From Dactylosporangium vinaceum (lineage in GTDB: Bacteria; Actinomycetota; Actinomycetes; Mycobacteriales; Micromonosporaceae): a DNA stretch of 64,000 nt. Shown here in pieces: positions 56,921 through 64,000 of the stretch (its first letter is position 1; each line of letters begins with the position of its first letter). The DNA is taken from contig NZ_CP061913.1 of the NCBI RefSeq assembly GCF_019904175.1, positions 434,001 to 498,000 on the forward strand. Reading direction: 5' to 3'. The notes under the pieces are model-generated. The model was given only the letters and a program-made list of their open reading frames with translations. It was not told where the DNA came from and did no database searches. Position numbers and translations under genes: made by a program.

Positions 56921-57523
56921 TCAGGCCCACCGCACCACGGCGTCGTGGGCCAGGCGCGGAAGGCGGGGGAGCCAGGCGTCCGGTCCCGGGTGGCCGATGT
57001 TGACCACCAGGATCGCATGGAGGCGGCCGTCCGGGAAGAAGTCCGCGTCCAGGGCGGCGGCGTCGAAGCCGCCCATCGGGCCGGCGGCCAGGCCTTCGGC
57101 GCGCACGGCGAGGATGAAGTAGGCGGCCTGAAGTGTCGCGTTGAACGCGGCCGTCTCCGCGCGCAGCCTGTCGTCGGCGGCGAAGACCTCGCGCAGCTGC
57201 GGGCGGAACGGCAGGACGGCCGGGATGTGCTCGTGGAACTGGGTGTCGGCGGCCAGGACGGCGACCGCCGGGGCCGCGGCCGTCTTGGCCCGGTTGCCCT
57301 CGTGCATGTGGGCGACGAGCCGGTCGCGCCCGGCGCCCGGGCGGACGTACAGCACGCGGAGGGGCTGGGAGTTGGCCGAGGTCGGCGCCCAGCGGGCCAG
57401 CTCCCAGATCTGCGTGAGCTCTGCGTCGGTCACGGGGGTGGGCGCGAACGTGTTGGCGGTGCGGGCCGCGGTGAACAGCGCCTGCTTGGTGGTGTCGTCC
57501 AGGCGCTGCGGGGCACAGGTCAT
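56921..57523 (-). CDS. nitroreductase family protein (RutE/HadB-like)
   Basis: A 200-residue FMN-dependent nitroreductase of the malonic-semialdehyde-reductase (RutE) group. FMN-binding and family marks are ARTANTFAPTPVTDAEL, WAPTSANSQPLRVLYV, AAYFILAVRAEGLAAGPMGG and VVNIGHPGPDAW. It lies downstream of a MarR-type gene on the same strand, with two operator palindromes directly in front of its start. No other rut genes are near, so a detoxifying role is more likely than pyrimidine breakdown. Confidence 0.92.
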   Translation of the reverse strand: MTCAPQRLDDTTKQALFTAARTANTFAPTPVTDAELTQIWELARWAPTSANSQPLRVLYVRPGAGRDRLVAHMHEGNRAKTAAAPAVAVLAADTQFHEHIPAVLPFRPQLREVFAADDRLRAETAAFNATLQAAYFILAVRAEGLAAGPMGGFDAAALDADFFPDGRLHAILVVNIGHPGPDAWLPRLPRLAHDAVVRWA

Positions 57524-57535
57524 GACTACCTCGCT

Positions 57536-57588
57536 TTGGTTAATGTGTTAACCAAAGGCTAGGACGAGATGGTTAATGCATCAACCAA
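57536..57588 (-). promoter_or_regulatory. two MarR operators before the nitroreductase gene
   Basis: TTGGTTAATGTGTTAACCAA (57536-57555) has perfect 8-bp arms. A second site of the same form (57569-57588, TGGTT/AACCA arms) lies 33 bp away, three helical turns. Both are in the gap between the MarR and nitroreductase genes. Confidence 0.8.
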
Positions 57589-57619
57589 AAGGGGAGTCCA
57601 GAGGTGTGAGCTGTGCCTC

Positions 57620-58090
57620 TCAGTCGCCGGCGGACTCCAGGGCCGCGAGGCGCCGGCGGACCTTGTCGGTGATCGTGGCCAGGGTCCGCAGCTCGGCCGC
57701 GGTGAGCTGGTCGATGACCGCGTCCCGGGCGTCGGCTACGTGCTGGCGGGCCGCGGCGGAGATCAGCTCCAGACCCTCGGCGGTGATGGTGACGACTGCC
57801 CCGCGCTGATCGGCCTCGGAGCGCTCGCGGGCCACCAGGCCACGGCCCTGCATGCGGGTCAGGTGCTGCGAGAGCCGGCTCTTCTCCCAGTGCAGCCGGT
57901 CGCCGAGCTCGAACGAGCGCAGCCGCCCGCCCGCTGCCTCCGACAGGTGGGCCAGCACCTGGTAGTCGGCGTGTGAGAGGCCGCAGCGGGTGCGGAGCCG
58001 GCGATCGATGAAGGCGGTGAGCCCGTCCTCCATCGCCATCAGGCCGCGCCAGGCGCGCTCCTCCTGCTCGTTCAACCACCGCGGCTCCAT
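57620..58090 (-). CDS. MarR family regulator
   Basis: The protein has 156 residues from ATG 58090 (GTG 58102 also possible). The winged HTH is LSHADYQVLAHLSEAAGGRL to HWEKSRLSQHLTRMQGRGLV, and the wing is RSEADQRGAVVTITAEGLEL. The Trp and Glu in HWEKSRLSQH are typical of a common actinobacterial MarR subgroup. It most likely represses the downstream nitroreductase gene through the two palindromes. Confidence 0.93.
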   Translation of the reverse strand: MEPRWLNEQEERAWRGLMAMEDGLTAFIDRRLRTRCGLSHADYQVLAHLSEAAGGRLRSFELGDRLHWEKSRLSQHLTRMQGRGLVARERSEADQRGAVVTITAEGLELISAAARQHVADARDAVIDQLTAAELRTLATITDKVRRRLAALESAGD

Positions 58091-58136
58091 CACACCGCTC
58101 ACACTAAATCGGGCGCGGCCCGGCGCGCGGCCTCGG

Positions 58137-58652
58137 TCAGGACGCGGCGCCCGCCGGGATGACGTGGGTGGCGCCCTCGCCCAGGCGCTGGACGACCAGG
58201 GTGGCGATCTCCGGGGTCAGGTTGCGGGCGTCGGCCACGTTCCAGCCCTCGCCGGCCGCGTAGGAGGCGCCCTTCCACGTCGGGTGCAGGACGGGGATCA
58301 CCGTCTGCATGACGGCTTCGAAGGTGCGCTGGTCGGCGGCGGCGTCGAAGGTCGTGATGGTGACGACGGTGCCGTTGATGGTGCAGGTGCCCTGGTCGCG
58401 GTACTTGTACACGGTCTCGTCGTGCCGGCCCGCCTTCGTGTAGCCGTCGCAGGCCAGTGCGGTCGCCACCTTGGCGGCGTCCTCGCCCAGGTAGGTCGGC
58501 TTGGTGATGGCGGCGACCGCGTTCGGCGCCTGCCAGCCGGCCACACCGGCCGCTGCGGCCAGCGCCACGGCGCCCAGGACCAGCCGGGCCCGCTTCCGTT
58601 GGGGGGCAACGGACTCGGTGGCCGGCTGGTCCAGGTCGATGATCGTGGCCAT
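58137..58652 (-). CDS. single-TM or secreted hypothetical protein
   Basis: The protein has 171 residues. A short cytoplasmic start (MATIIDLDQPATESVAPQRK) leads to a hydrophobic stretch (LVLGAVALAAAAGVAGW), then an outer domain with two cysteines (ALACDGYTK, then GTCTINGTVVTIT) that may pair. No family is recognised. ATG 58652 is followed by a plausible N-in topology. Confidence 0.7.
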   Translation of the reverse strand: MATIIDLDQPATESVAPQRKRARLVLGAVALAAAAGVAGWQAPNAVAAITKPTYLGEDAAKVATALACDGYTKAGRHDETVYKYRDQGTCTINGTVVTITTFDAAADQRTFEAVMQTVIPVLHPTWKGASYAAGEGWNVADARNLTPEIATLVVQRLGEGATHVIPAGAAS

Positions 58653-58762
58653 TGGGCAACCCCGCTTCTGCTTCGCCGATATCGGTACGAGTTCAGGCTA
58701 GGTGCAGAAACGGTGCGGATCTGTCATCCGACCTGCCGCGGTCGGCCGCCCCAACCAGGGGA

Positions 58763-59926
58763 CTAGAGCGCGGACGCGGGGATCGCCGACGTGAGCGGAA
58801 ACCAGGTGGAGGGCTGCGCGGGGTTGGCGAACTCCACGCCCCGCAGCGTCCTCAGCAGCTCCGACTGGGGGATCGCCGCGCCGCCGTCGGCGTAGATCTC
58901 GGCCAGGTACCTGCCGTCGGGAGACATGCGGAAGCACAGGTTCGCGTTGCCGGCGTTGCAGTACGCCGCGCCGCCCGGCTGCCGGTGGGCGGTGTCGGTG
59001 AACTCCACCGGATACAGGGCGATGCGGACCGTGGGGCCGTGATCGAGGGAGGCGTCGACGGGCTCGGTAAGCGACGTGTACGACGGGCGGGTCTTCGACA
59101 GGCGGATGCTCGCCGACATGTAGGACGCGCCGGACGGGAAGTCGTCGGTGCGGCCGGCCGAGGTGAGGGAGTACCCCTGCGGCGTGTAGTCGGTTTTGAA
59201 GGCGACGGTGACGGGCGCCGGCGGTGACGGGGCCAGGCCGGCGGCGAGCTGCAGGAGTTCGGCCCGGTTGAACTCGCCGTCGACGACCGAGGCCGCGACC
59301 GCCCAGGCATTGTCGGCGTACTGCCACGCGAGGGCGACGTTCGGCCCGATGTCGGACGAGTCGATGTACATCATGCTGCTCGCGAACAGGCCCGGCCGGC
59401 CGTTCACGGTGACCTTCTCGCCGTTCGCGAACTTCGTGGGCTGGAACACGCCGGGGCGGTACACGGTGATGTTCGCGCTGTACAGCGGCGAGGAGGCGAC
59501 CACGCCACCGCCGACGCCGTCGTAGAGGTCGGACATCTGCTTGCCGCGCTGCACGTACAGCTCCTGGTAGCCGGGCGTGACGTGCTCGGCGCCGGTGACG
59601 GTGAAGTCGCCGGTCCGGTACCCCTTGAAGCCGTACATCCAGTCGCTTGTGGGGTACGTGACAGCGGCGGCGGCGGCCGGCGGGGCGGCCACGACGTTGC
59701 CGGGCCGGGCCGCGAACGAGTGCGGCAGCGCGATCGCGGCGACGACAGCCGCGGCGGTCGCGACGGCGGCCCCGCCCTGGAGCAGCCGGTGCCGGCCGTG
59801 CCGCCGGCGGCCCTCGGCCACCACGTCATCGACACCGCGACCCATGGGCGGCGCCTCAGACAGTGCATCACTACGCGCCTGCCGCAACAGATCCCGCATA
59901 TCCTGGCTCCGCTCCGTACCGCTCAT
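58763..59926 (-). CDS. membrane-anchored protein downstream of the SigE-type sigma factor
   Basis: The protein has 387 residues from ATG 59926, behind GGAGGT. A short cytoplasmic part (MSGTERSQDMRDLLRQARSD) precedes one TM helix (AAVATAAAVVAAIALPHSFA, about residues 60-80); the rest is a large outer domain with repeated beta segments (VTVNGRPGLFASSMMYIDSS, then AYCNAGNANLCF with a cysteine pair). Actinobacterial SigE-type ECF genes are often followed by such single-pass proteins, presumed to modulate or be controlled by the sigma factor. Two duplicated microORFs separate it from the sigma gene. Confidence 0.75.
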   Translation of the reverse strand: MSGTERSQDMRDLLRQARSDALSEAPPMGRGVDDVVAEGRRRHGRHRLLQGGAAVATAAAVVAAIALPHSFAARPGNVVAAPPAAAAAVTYPTSDWMYGFKGYRTGDFTVTGAEHVTPGYQELYVQRGKQMSDLYDGVGGGVVASSPLYSANITVYRPGVFQPTKFANGEKVTVNGRPGLFASSMMYIDSSDIGPNVALAWQYADNAWAVAASVVDGEFNRAELLQLAAGLAPSPPAPVTVAFKTDYTPQGYSLTSAGRTDDFPSGASYMSASIRLSKTRPSYTSLTEPVDASLDHGPTVRIALYPVEFTDTAHRQPGGAAYCNAGNANLCFRMSPDGRYLAEIYADGGAAIPQSELLRTLRGVEFANPAQPSTWFPLTSAIPASAL

Positions 59927-60015
59927 GCCTGCACCTCCGCAAGCTTCGGCGCCGCCCTGAACTCCGCCCTGTACCACTGATGACCGGCCACTCCGCTGCG
60001 CTCCGTACCGCTCAT
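59923..60015 (-). CDS. microORF 2, 30-aa duplicate of the downstream gene start
   Basis: Thirty codons beginning MSGTERSGVAGHQWY and ending LAEVQA, with ATGA overlaps on both sides. The first seven codons equal those of the 387-aa gene, and its last codons contain the GGAGGT ribosome site for that gene. Its translation is likely by coupling; a peptide function is unknown. Confidence 0.45.
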   Translation of the reverse strand: MSGTERSGVAGHQWYRAEFRAAPKLAEVQA

Positions 60016-60104
60016 GCCGACACCTCCGCAAGCTCCGGCGCCGCCCTGAGCCAATCCTGTGCTTGCCCGATCGCGGCCACTCCGCTCCGCTCCGTACCGC
60101 TCAT
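60012..60104 (-). CDS. microORF 1, 30-aa duplicate of the downstream gene start
   Basis: Thirty codons beginning MSGTERSGVAAIGQA and ending LAEVSA. Its ATG overlaps the sigma-factor stop and its TGA overlaps the ATG of microORF 2. It shares start and end motifs with microORF 2 but differs in the middle, so the duplication is not brand new. Confidence 0.45.
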   Translation of the reverse strand: MSGTERSGVAAIGQAQDWLRAAPELAEVSA

Positions 60105-60634
60105 GACGCCCTCTCGATGTATCCGGGTCCCGCGATGGTGCCCAAGGGTTCGGCGACGTCGAGCCGCTCGCGCAGCCGGGCCAGGCCGCGTGCGGTGTTG
60201 GTCTTGACGGTCCCCTCCGGGCACCGCAGCGCCTCGGCGGTCTCGGAGACCGTCCGGCCTTCGAGGTACCGCAGCACCAGGACCGCCCGCTGCTGCACCG
60301 GGAGCGTGCGCATCGCCTCCAGGACGGTCAGCCGGTCGATCACGTCGGGCGTGCCGTCGCGCACCGCCGGCTCGGGCAGCTTGTCGCCCACCGCGTGCTC
60401 GCGGCGCCACCAGGGGCGGCGGACCTCGTCGACGGCGGCGCGCACGACCATGGTGCGGGCGTAGCTCTCCGGGCGGTCGACCTTGTGCCAGCGGCCGTAG
60501 AGCTTGGCCAGCGCCGTGCACACGGCGTCCTCGGCCAGCTGCCAGTCACCGCAGGTGAGGTAGGCCAGGCCGCGCAGCTGCTCCATCTGCACGGAGACGA
60601 ACTCTCGAAACGCCGCCTCGTCGTCGCGGTTCAC
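60101..60634 (-). CDS. SigE-family ECF sigma factor
   Basis: The protein has 177 residues from GTG 60634 behind GGAG; a TTG at 60649 is the alternative. Region 2 is FVSVQMEQLRGLAYLTCGDW to LAEDAVCTALAKLY. Region 4 is VLRYLEGRTVSETAEALRCP and then GTVKTNTARGLARLRE. This is the SigE family common in Micromonosporaceae and Streptomyces. It is the first gene of an operon with two microORFs and a single-pass membrane protein. Confidence 0.93.
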   Translation of the reverse strand: MNRDDEAAFREFVSVQMEQLRGLAYLTCGDWQLAEDAVCTALAKLYGRWHKVDRPESYARTMVVRAAVDEVRRPWWRREHAVGDKLPEPAVRDGTPDVIDRLTVLEAMRTLPVQQRAVLVLRYLEGRTVSETAEALRCPEGTVKTNTARGLARLRERLDVAEPLGTIAGPGYIERAS

Positions 60635-60830
60635 CGGTGAGTGCTCCAATCGTCGCGAGGGCTAGACGGGTGAGCGCCGCCGTAGCGTTTCAGGTTCGCG
60701 CAAGATTTTTTGAAGAAGGATCGTGACTCGGGTCCGCGCTGCTTGCGGTCCGCTCCTCCCGCGAGACACCGGTCGGCGCCGGGGCGCCTCCCTTCGGCGT
60801 CCGCGGTACTTGCGGTAAGAGCAGAAAAGG

Positions 60831-60865
60831 CGAAATGCCCGGCGACGCAGTCGCCGGGCATTTCG
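60831..60865. terminator. 15-bp stem terminator after the DUF2334 gene
   Basis: CGAAATGCCCGGCGA (60831-60845) and TCGCCGGGCATTTCG (60851-60865) are perfect complements around a 5-nt loop. It lies 22 nt after the stop of the DUF2334 gene. The remaining sequence from 60650 to 60830 holds nothing I can call. Confidence 0.85.
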
Positions 60866-60886
60866 CTGTCAGGAGGGAGCAGCCGG

Positions 60887-63358
60887 CTACATCGAACCGG
60901 CCGGGACGAAGGTGTAGCCCGCGCCCTGGATGCCCTCGACTGTCGCCTTCAGGTAGCTCACGTCGACGTACGGGTGGAAGAAGAAGCTCGCCACGCCGTC
61001 CTTCACCGCGGTGTTGAGCTGGGCGGAGGCGACCAGGTCGGCCGGCAGCATCGCCGGGTGGTTGTTGTACGGCTCCAGCTCGATGTTGCCCAGGTTCTCC
61101 GGGTAGGTCACGACGCCGTAGATGTCGCGGACCGTGTACGGGAAGAACTGCCCGATGATCCGGGTGTTGTCGAGCGGGCCGCCGCGCAGCGCGCCCGCCG
61201 GGTACAGGCCGCGGTCGTAGCGGGTGGTGAACGTCGCGGCCACCGCGCGGTTGGCGGCGTCGCTGCCGGCGTAGTGCGGGAACTCGAAGATCGTCGGCTT
61301 GGCCAGGCCGGCCTTGGCGAACTCGGCGAACGCGGCGTCGATGCGCGACTGGGCCCAGCTCTGCGAGTCCTCGGCGACCGGGCCGTCGTAGACGACGTTG
61401 TTCGTGGCCGGGTCGACGTGGGCCGTGTAGAACTCGAAGTCGTCGGCGCTGACGCCGTTGTATGGGTTGTCCTTGCTGGCGTACTGGTGCGTGTAGCCGT
61501 GCATGAGCAGCGTCCCGCCGTGCGCCTGCATGTTCTTCAGCGCGGCGACCACCTGCGGGCGGTCGGCGAGCGTGTAGTCCTGCGGCACGCCGTTGCTGTA
61601 GGCGCCCTTCGCGTCGACGTACCGCGAGTACACCGCGACGGAGAACGGGATGTTCAGGCTCGACAGGTAGGTCGTGATCGCGTTGAGCTCGACCGGGTCG
61701 GCATCGGGGCCGACGTCCTCGATGCGCACCAGGGCCCGGTGCCGCTCGGCGGTCTGCGGGGCGAGCGCCTCCTCCAGCAGGTTCGCGAAGGCGACGTACC
61801 GGTCGTTGGTGGTCATGTACGAGTACGGGATCTCGCCCAGGTAGGTGAAGTTGCCCGAGCGCACGCCCCACGAGAAGGCCGAGCTGTCGGCGTCGCGCAC
61901 GGCGTTGCCGATCGCGGTGGCCTTGGTGGTGTCGTAGATGACAGTGTTCATGATGCCGGCCATGTTCTGCGGGTCGCGGGTGAAGGTCCGGCCCTCGTAG
62001 TTGACCTTCGACACCGGCGACACGTCGAACTGCGACCAGGTGAAGCCGCGGTTGGCGGCGAAGTTCGGGTCGCGCGCCGTGAGCTGCCAGATGTTGTCGT
62101 ACACCCAGATGACCGGCTTGGTGGTCGCCGTCACGTCGTCGAGGAAGGCGGCCGGCAGCGGCTCGTCGTAGGTCGAGCCCATGTAGATGACGGCCTGGTA
62201 GTCGTTCAGCTCGCCGGCCTGGTAGTTCACGACGGGCTGCGCGGTCCAGTCGCCGAAGTGCGAGGACAGGTTGGCCGTCGCGATCGCGTACTGCTCACCC
62301 AGGAACCCGTACGGGCCCGTGGTGTCGTAGAGCACAAGGGTCTTGCCCGTCGCACCCGGGATGCCGGCGCCGGTGCGGGCGTCGACGAGCGGCGCGGCCG
62401 GCGTCGTCACGACCGTCGAAGGGGATGCCGCGGAGACGTTCCCCGCCGCATCGAGCGCCTCGACGCTGAAGGTGTACTGCGACCGCGCGCTCAGCCCCGA
62501 GACGGTGACACCCGTCGCGGTGACCGTCTGCACGCTCGGGCCACCGGTGACGCGGTAGGACACCACGCCGCGGTCGTCGGTCGACGCCGCCCAGGAGAGT
62601 GCGACGCTTGTCGCGGTGAGCTCGCCCGCGACGGGCGCGCCCGGTGCGCTCGGCGCTGTCACGTCCGGCGGGGGCGGCGGGGTCAGTGTGGTGAACCCGG
62701 CGGCGGCGCCGGCCGCGGAGACGTTGCCGGCCGCGTCGACGGCCTTCACCGTCAGCGTGTGCGCCGTCGACGGGGTGAGGCCGGACAGCGTCGTGGTCGT
62801 CGCCGGCGGGTTGCCGGTCAGCGTCGCGATCGGGGCCGTGGCGGTACCGTCGAAGATGCGGTATTCCGAAACGCCCGTGTCGTCGCTCGCGGCGCCCCAG
62901 CTCACCGTGGCACCGGTGGTGGTCACGTCGGTCACCGTTGTCGCGCCCGGCGCGGTCGGGGCCTGGCGGTCGGTGACGCCCGTGGTGAAGGCCCAGACGT
63001 ACTGGTCGCTCAGCGAGCCGGACGTGCCCTTGACCTTGACGGTGAGGGTGTACCGGGTCGAGTCGGCAAGCGCCGCCCGCGGGACGAACGTGAAGGTGTG
63101 GGTGGGCGCGTCGTACGTGTAGTACGCCGGCACGGAGACGGAGCCGGCGGTCTTGACGAACGAGTACCGCAGTGAGGCCGGGTCGGTCGGGTCGTTGAAG
63201 GTGATCGTCGGACGGGCGGTCGCCGGGACTCCCGTCGCCCCGTTCTTCGGGGTGACAGCGGTGACGGCCGGAGCCGCGGCGTGAGCCACAGTCCCCAGTC
63301 CGCTCGCGACGATGGTGCCGACGACGGCCGACCCCACCAGCTTCACCGAGATGCGCAC
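60887..63358 (-). CDS. secreted DUF2334 polysaccharide deacetylase-like protein with Ig/Fn3 domains
   Basis: An 823-residue protein. The signal peptide ends near LGTVAHAA. Residues about 30-130 are a bacterial Ig-like domain (TPKNGATGVPATARPTITF), and about 135-320 are two fibronectin type III domains (TVKAVDAAGNVSAAG, then SVEALDAAGNVSAAS). Residues about 340-823 follow DUF2334, a polysaccharide-deacetylase-like barrel: ALVRIEDVGPDADPVELNAI with the Asp pair and LLMHGYTHQYASKDNPYNG with the H-x4-H motif, plus FFHPYVDV. It may remove acetyl or related groups from extracellular polysaccharide. The next gene upstream is a collagen-like secreted protein. Confidence 0.88.
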   Translation of the reverse strand: MRISVKLVGSAVVGTIVASGLGTVAHAAAPAVTAVTPKNGATGVPATARPTITFNDPTDPASLRYSFVKTAGSVSVPAYYTYDAPTHTFTFVPRAALADSTRYTLTVKVKGTSGSLSDQYVWAFTTGVTDRQAPTAPGATTVTDVTTTGATVSWGAASDDTGVSEYRIFDGTATAPIATLTGNPPATTTTLSGLTPSTAHTLTVKAVDAAGNVSAAGAAAGFTTLTPPPPPDVTAPSAPGAPVAGELTATSVALSWAASTDDRGVVSYRVTGGPSVQTVTATGVTVSGLSARSQYTFSVEALDAAGNVSAASPSTVVTTPAAPLVDARTGAGIPGATGKTLVLYDTTGPYGFLGEQYAIATANLSSHFGDWTAQPVVNYQAGELNDYQAVIYMGSTYDEPLPAAFLDDVTATTKPVIWVYDNIWQLTARDPNFAANRGFTWSQFDVSPVSKVNYEGRTFTRDPQNMAGIMNTVIYDTTKATAIGNAVRDADSSAFSWGVRSGNFTYLGEIPYSYMTTNDRYVAFANLLEEALAPQTAERHRALVRIEDVGPDADPVELNAITTYLSSLNIPFSVAVYSRYVDAKGAYSNGVPQDYTLADRPQVVAALKNMQAHGGTLLMHGYTHQYASKDNPYNGVSADDFEFYTAHVDPATNNVVYDGPVAEDSQSWAQSRIDAAFAEFAKAGLAKPTIFEFPHYAGSDAANRAVAATFTTRYDRGLYPAGALRGGPLDNTRIIGQFFPYTVRDIYGVVTYPENLGNIELEPYNNHPAMLPADLVASAQLNTAVKDGVASFFFHPYVDVSYLKATVEGIQGAGYTFVPAGSM

Positions 63359-63439
63359 TCTTGTGGGCCTTTCTGGCTTGGGTTTGCCAGGGCCCCGGCT
63401 CCGAGGTGTCGAGCCGGGGCCCCGTTCAGGGGGTGTTCG

Positions 63440-64000
63440 TCAGCTGGCGCAGTAGAGGGTCGGCGTGAAGGACGCCGAGGTGACACCGCCGCGGGTGATC
63501 GTGAAGACCCAGCTCTTGCCGCTCTCGTCGGTCATGTCCCGGGCGGAGCCGCTCTGCGAGAGGCTGCCCGAGTTGATCGCGATCGAGCCGCCGAGCACCA
63601 CGCCGGTGGCGCAGGTGAAGGTGTAGGTCCGCGAGCCGGTGCTGGTGATCGTGGTGGGGGACGTCGCCGTGACCTTCGTGTACCCGGCGCCGGCGGCACC
63701 CGTGGCACCTGTCGCACCCGTGGCGCCTGTCGCTCCGGTGGCGCCGGCGGCACCCGTCGCGCCCTTGATGCTGCCGAGGGCGGCCCAGGTCGTGGCGTCG
63801 GTCTTCTTGTACATCGAGAAGTCGGTCGTGTTCAGGTACACGTCACCGACCGCGCCGAGCGTCCCGGCCGGCACCCCGGCGCCGGTGAGGATCGCCGAGC
63901 CGTTGACGCCGTCCTTGCCGTTCGCGCCGTCCTTGCCGGCCGTCCCGTCCAGACCCTTCGCGCCGGCCGCACCGGTGGCGCCGGTCGCGCCCTGCTCGCC
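63440..64000 (-). CDS. collagen-like repeat surface protein (5' part outside the window)
   Basis: The frame is open to the window edge, so the N-terminus is missing. The visible 186 residues start with Gly-X-Y triplets (GEQGATGATGAAGAKGLDG, GKDGANGKDGVNGS), then a short globular domain (GTLGAVGDVYLNTTDFSMYK) and a second run of GAT/GAA triplets. The C-terminal 75 residues are a beta-rich domain with two cysteines (TFTCATGVVLGG, closing LYCAS). Such proteins form trimeric stalks on actinomycete surfaces. Confidence 0.85.
   Translation of the reverse strand, partial: GEQGATGATGAAGAKGLDGTAGKDGANGKDGVNGSAILTGAGVPAGTLGAVGDVYLNTTDFSMYKKTDATTWAALGSIKGATGAAGATGATGATGATGATGAAGAGYTKVTATSPTTITSTGSRTYTFTCATGVVLGGSIAINSGSLSQSGSARDMTDESGKSWVFTITRGGVTSASFTPTLYCAS

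Larger units (their letters stand above)
59923..60104. repeat. 89-bp tandem duplication at the sigma/membrane-protein junction
   Basis: The start block ATGAGCGGTACGGAGCG occurs at 60104, 60015 and 59926 (minus strand), exactly 89 bp apart each time. Because 89 is not a multiple of three, each copy is a new frame, rescued by the ATGA overlap. Confidence 0.85.

Overview
The window comes from a very G+C-rich actinomycete. GTG starts are frequent, ATGA/GTGA stop-start overlaps are the norm, several -10 boxes sit 6-7 nt from the start codon (leaderless pattern), and there are many secreted CAZymes with ricin-type lectin domains and solo LuxR, LAL, ECF, TetR, MarR and Lrp regulators. This fits Micromonosporaceae or a close relative (inference). 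There is no tRNA, rRNA or CRISPR array.

Region 1 (1-17.4 kb) is rich in DNA-processing, defence-like genes. It opens with a 5'-truncated SMC/Wadjet-like coiled-coil ATPase coupled to a GNAT acetyltransferase. An orphaned HTH antitoxin-like gene follows, with a perfect operator and a decayed nucleotidyltransferase partner. Next is a tightly coupled four-gene operon (10114 down to 5433): coiled-coil protein, Cas4/AddB-like Fe-S nuclease, unknown protein and SF1 helicase. Its divergent promoter carries 10-bp-phased TTCCAGTAA repeats next to a small LuxR-type gene. I consider this operon the best candidate for an undescribed system. Then come a uronate-dehydrogenase-like gene, an ABC exporter, a DUF664 protein, an Mrr-like endonuclease and a MOSC protein.

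Region 2 (17.4-26.1 kb): an ECF sigma factor fused to a zinc-binding anti-sigma-like segment, a membrane helix and an outer domain lies divergent from a secreted subtilase. A PspC protein, a large PLD-SF2 helicase and a secreted three-repeat protein follow.

Region 3 (26.1-33.9 kb) is a hot spot of in-frame tandem repeats, mostly 21-bp units. They lie in an FtsX permease, a LAL regulator and a 166-aa ORF that looks like a repeat-expanded duplicate of the 3' end of the ABC ATPase gene. A neighbouring DUF429 gene also has a duplicated 3' tail.

Region 4 (33.9-48.6 kb): a pectate lyase and a GH64 glucanase, 14 kb apart, share a LacI-type operator and promoter layout. Between them are two fusions of D-alanine metabolism (a tandem Ddl-Ddl and a MurF-alanine racemase), a HEPN-MNT pair with a perfect operator, an Lrp-aminotransferase pair, a TnpB with an atypical RuvC-II motif, a membrane protein and RNase HI.

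Region 5 (48.6-64 kb) holds efflux and regulator cassettes (MFS, AKR/XRE, TetR/RibD-like, acetyltransferase-TetR-MFS, MarR-nitroreductase) with readable operators. It also has a degenerate 950-bp IS with 21-bp inverted ends, a SigE-type ECF operon whose membrane-protein 5' end has been tandemly duplicated into two 30-aa ATGA-coupled microORFs, a DUF2334 secreted protein, and a collagen-like protein cut by the window edge.
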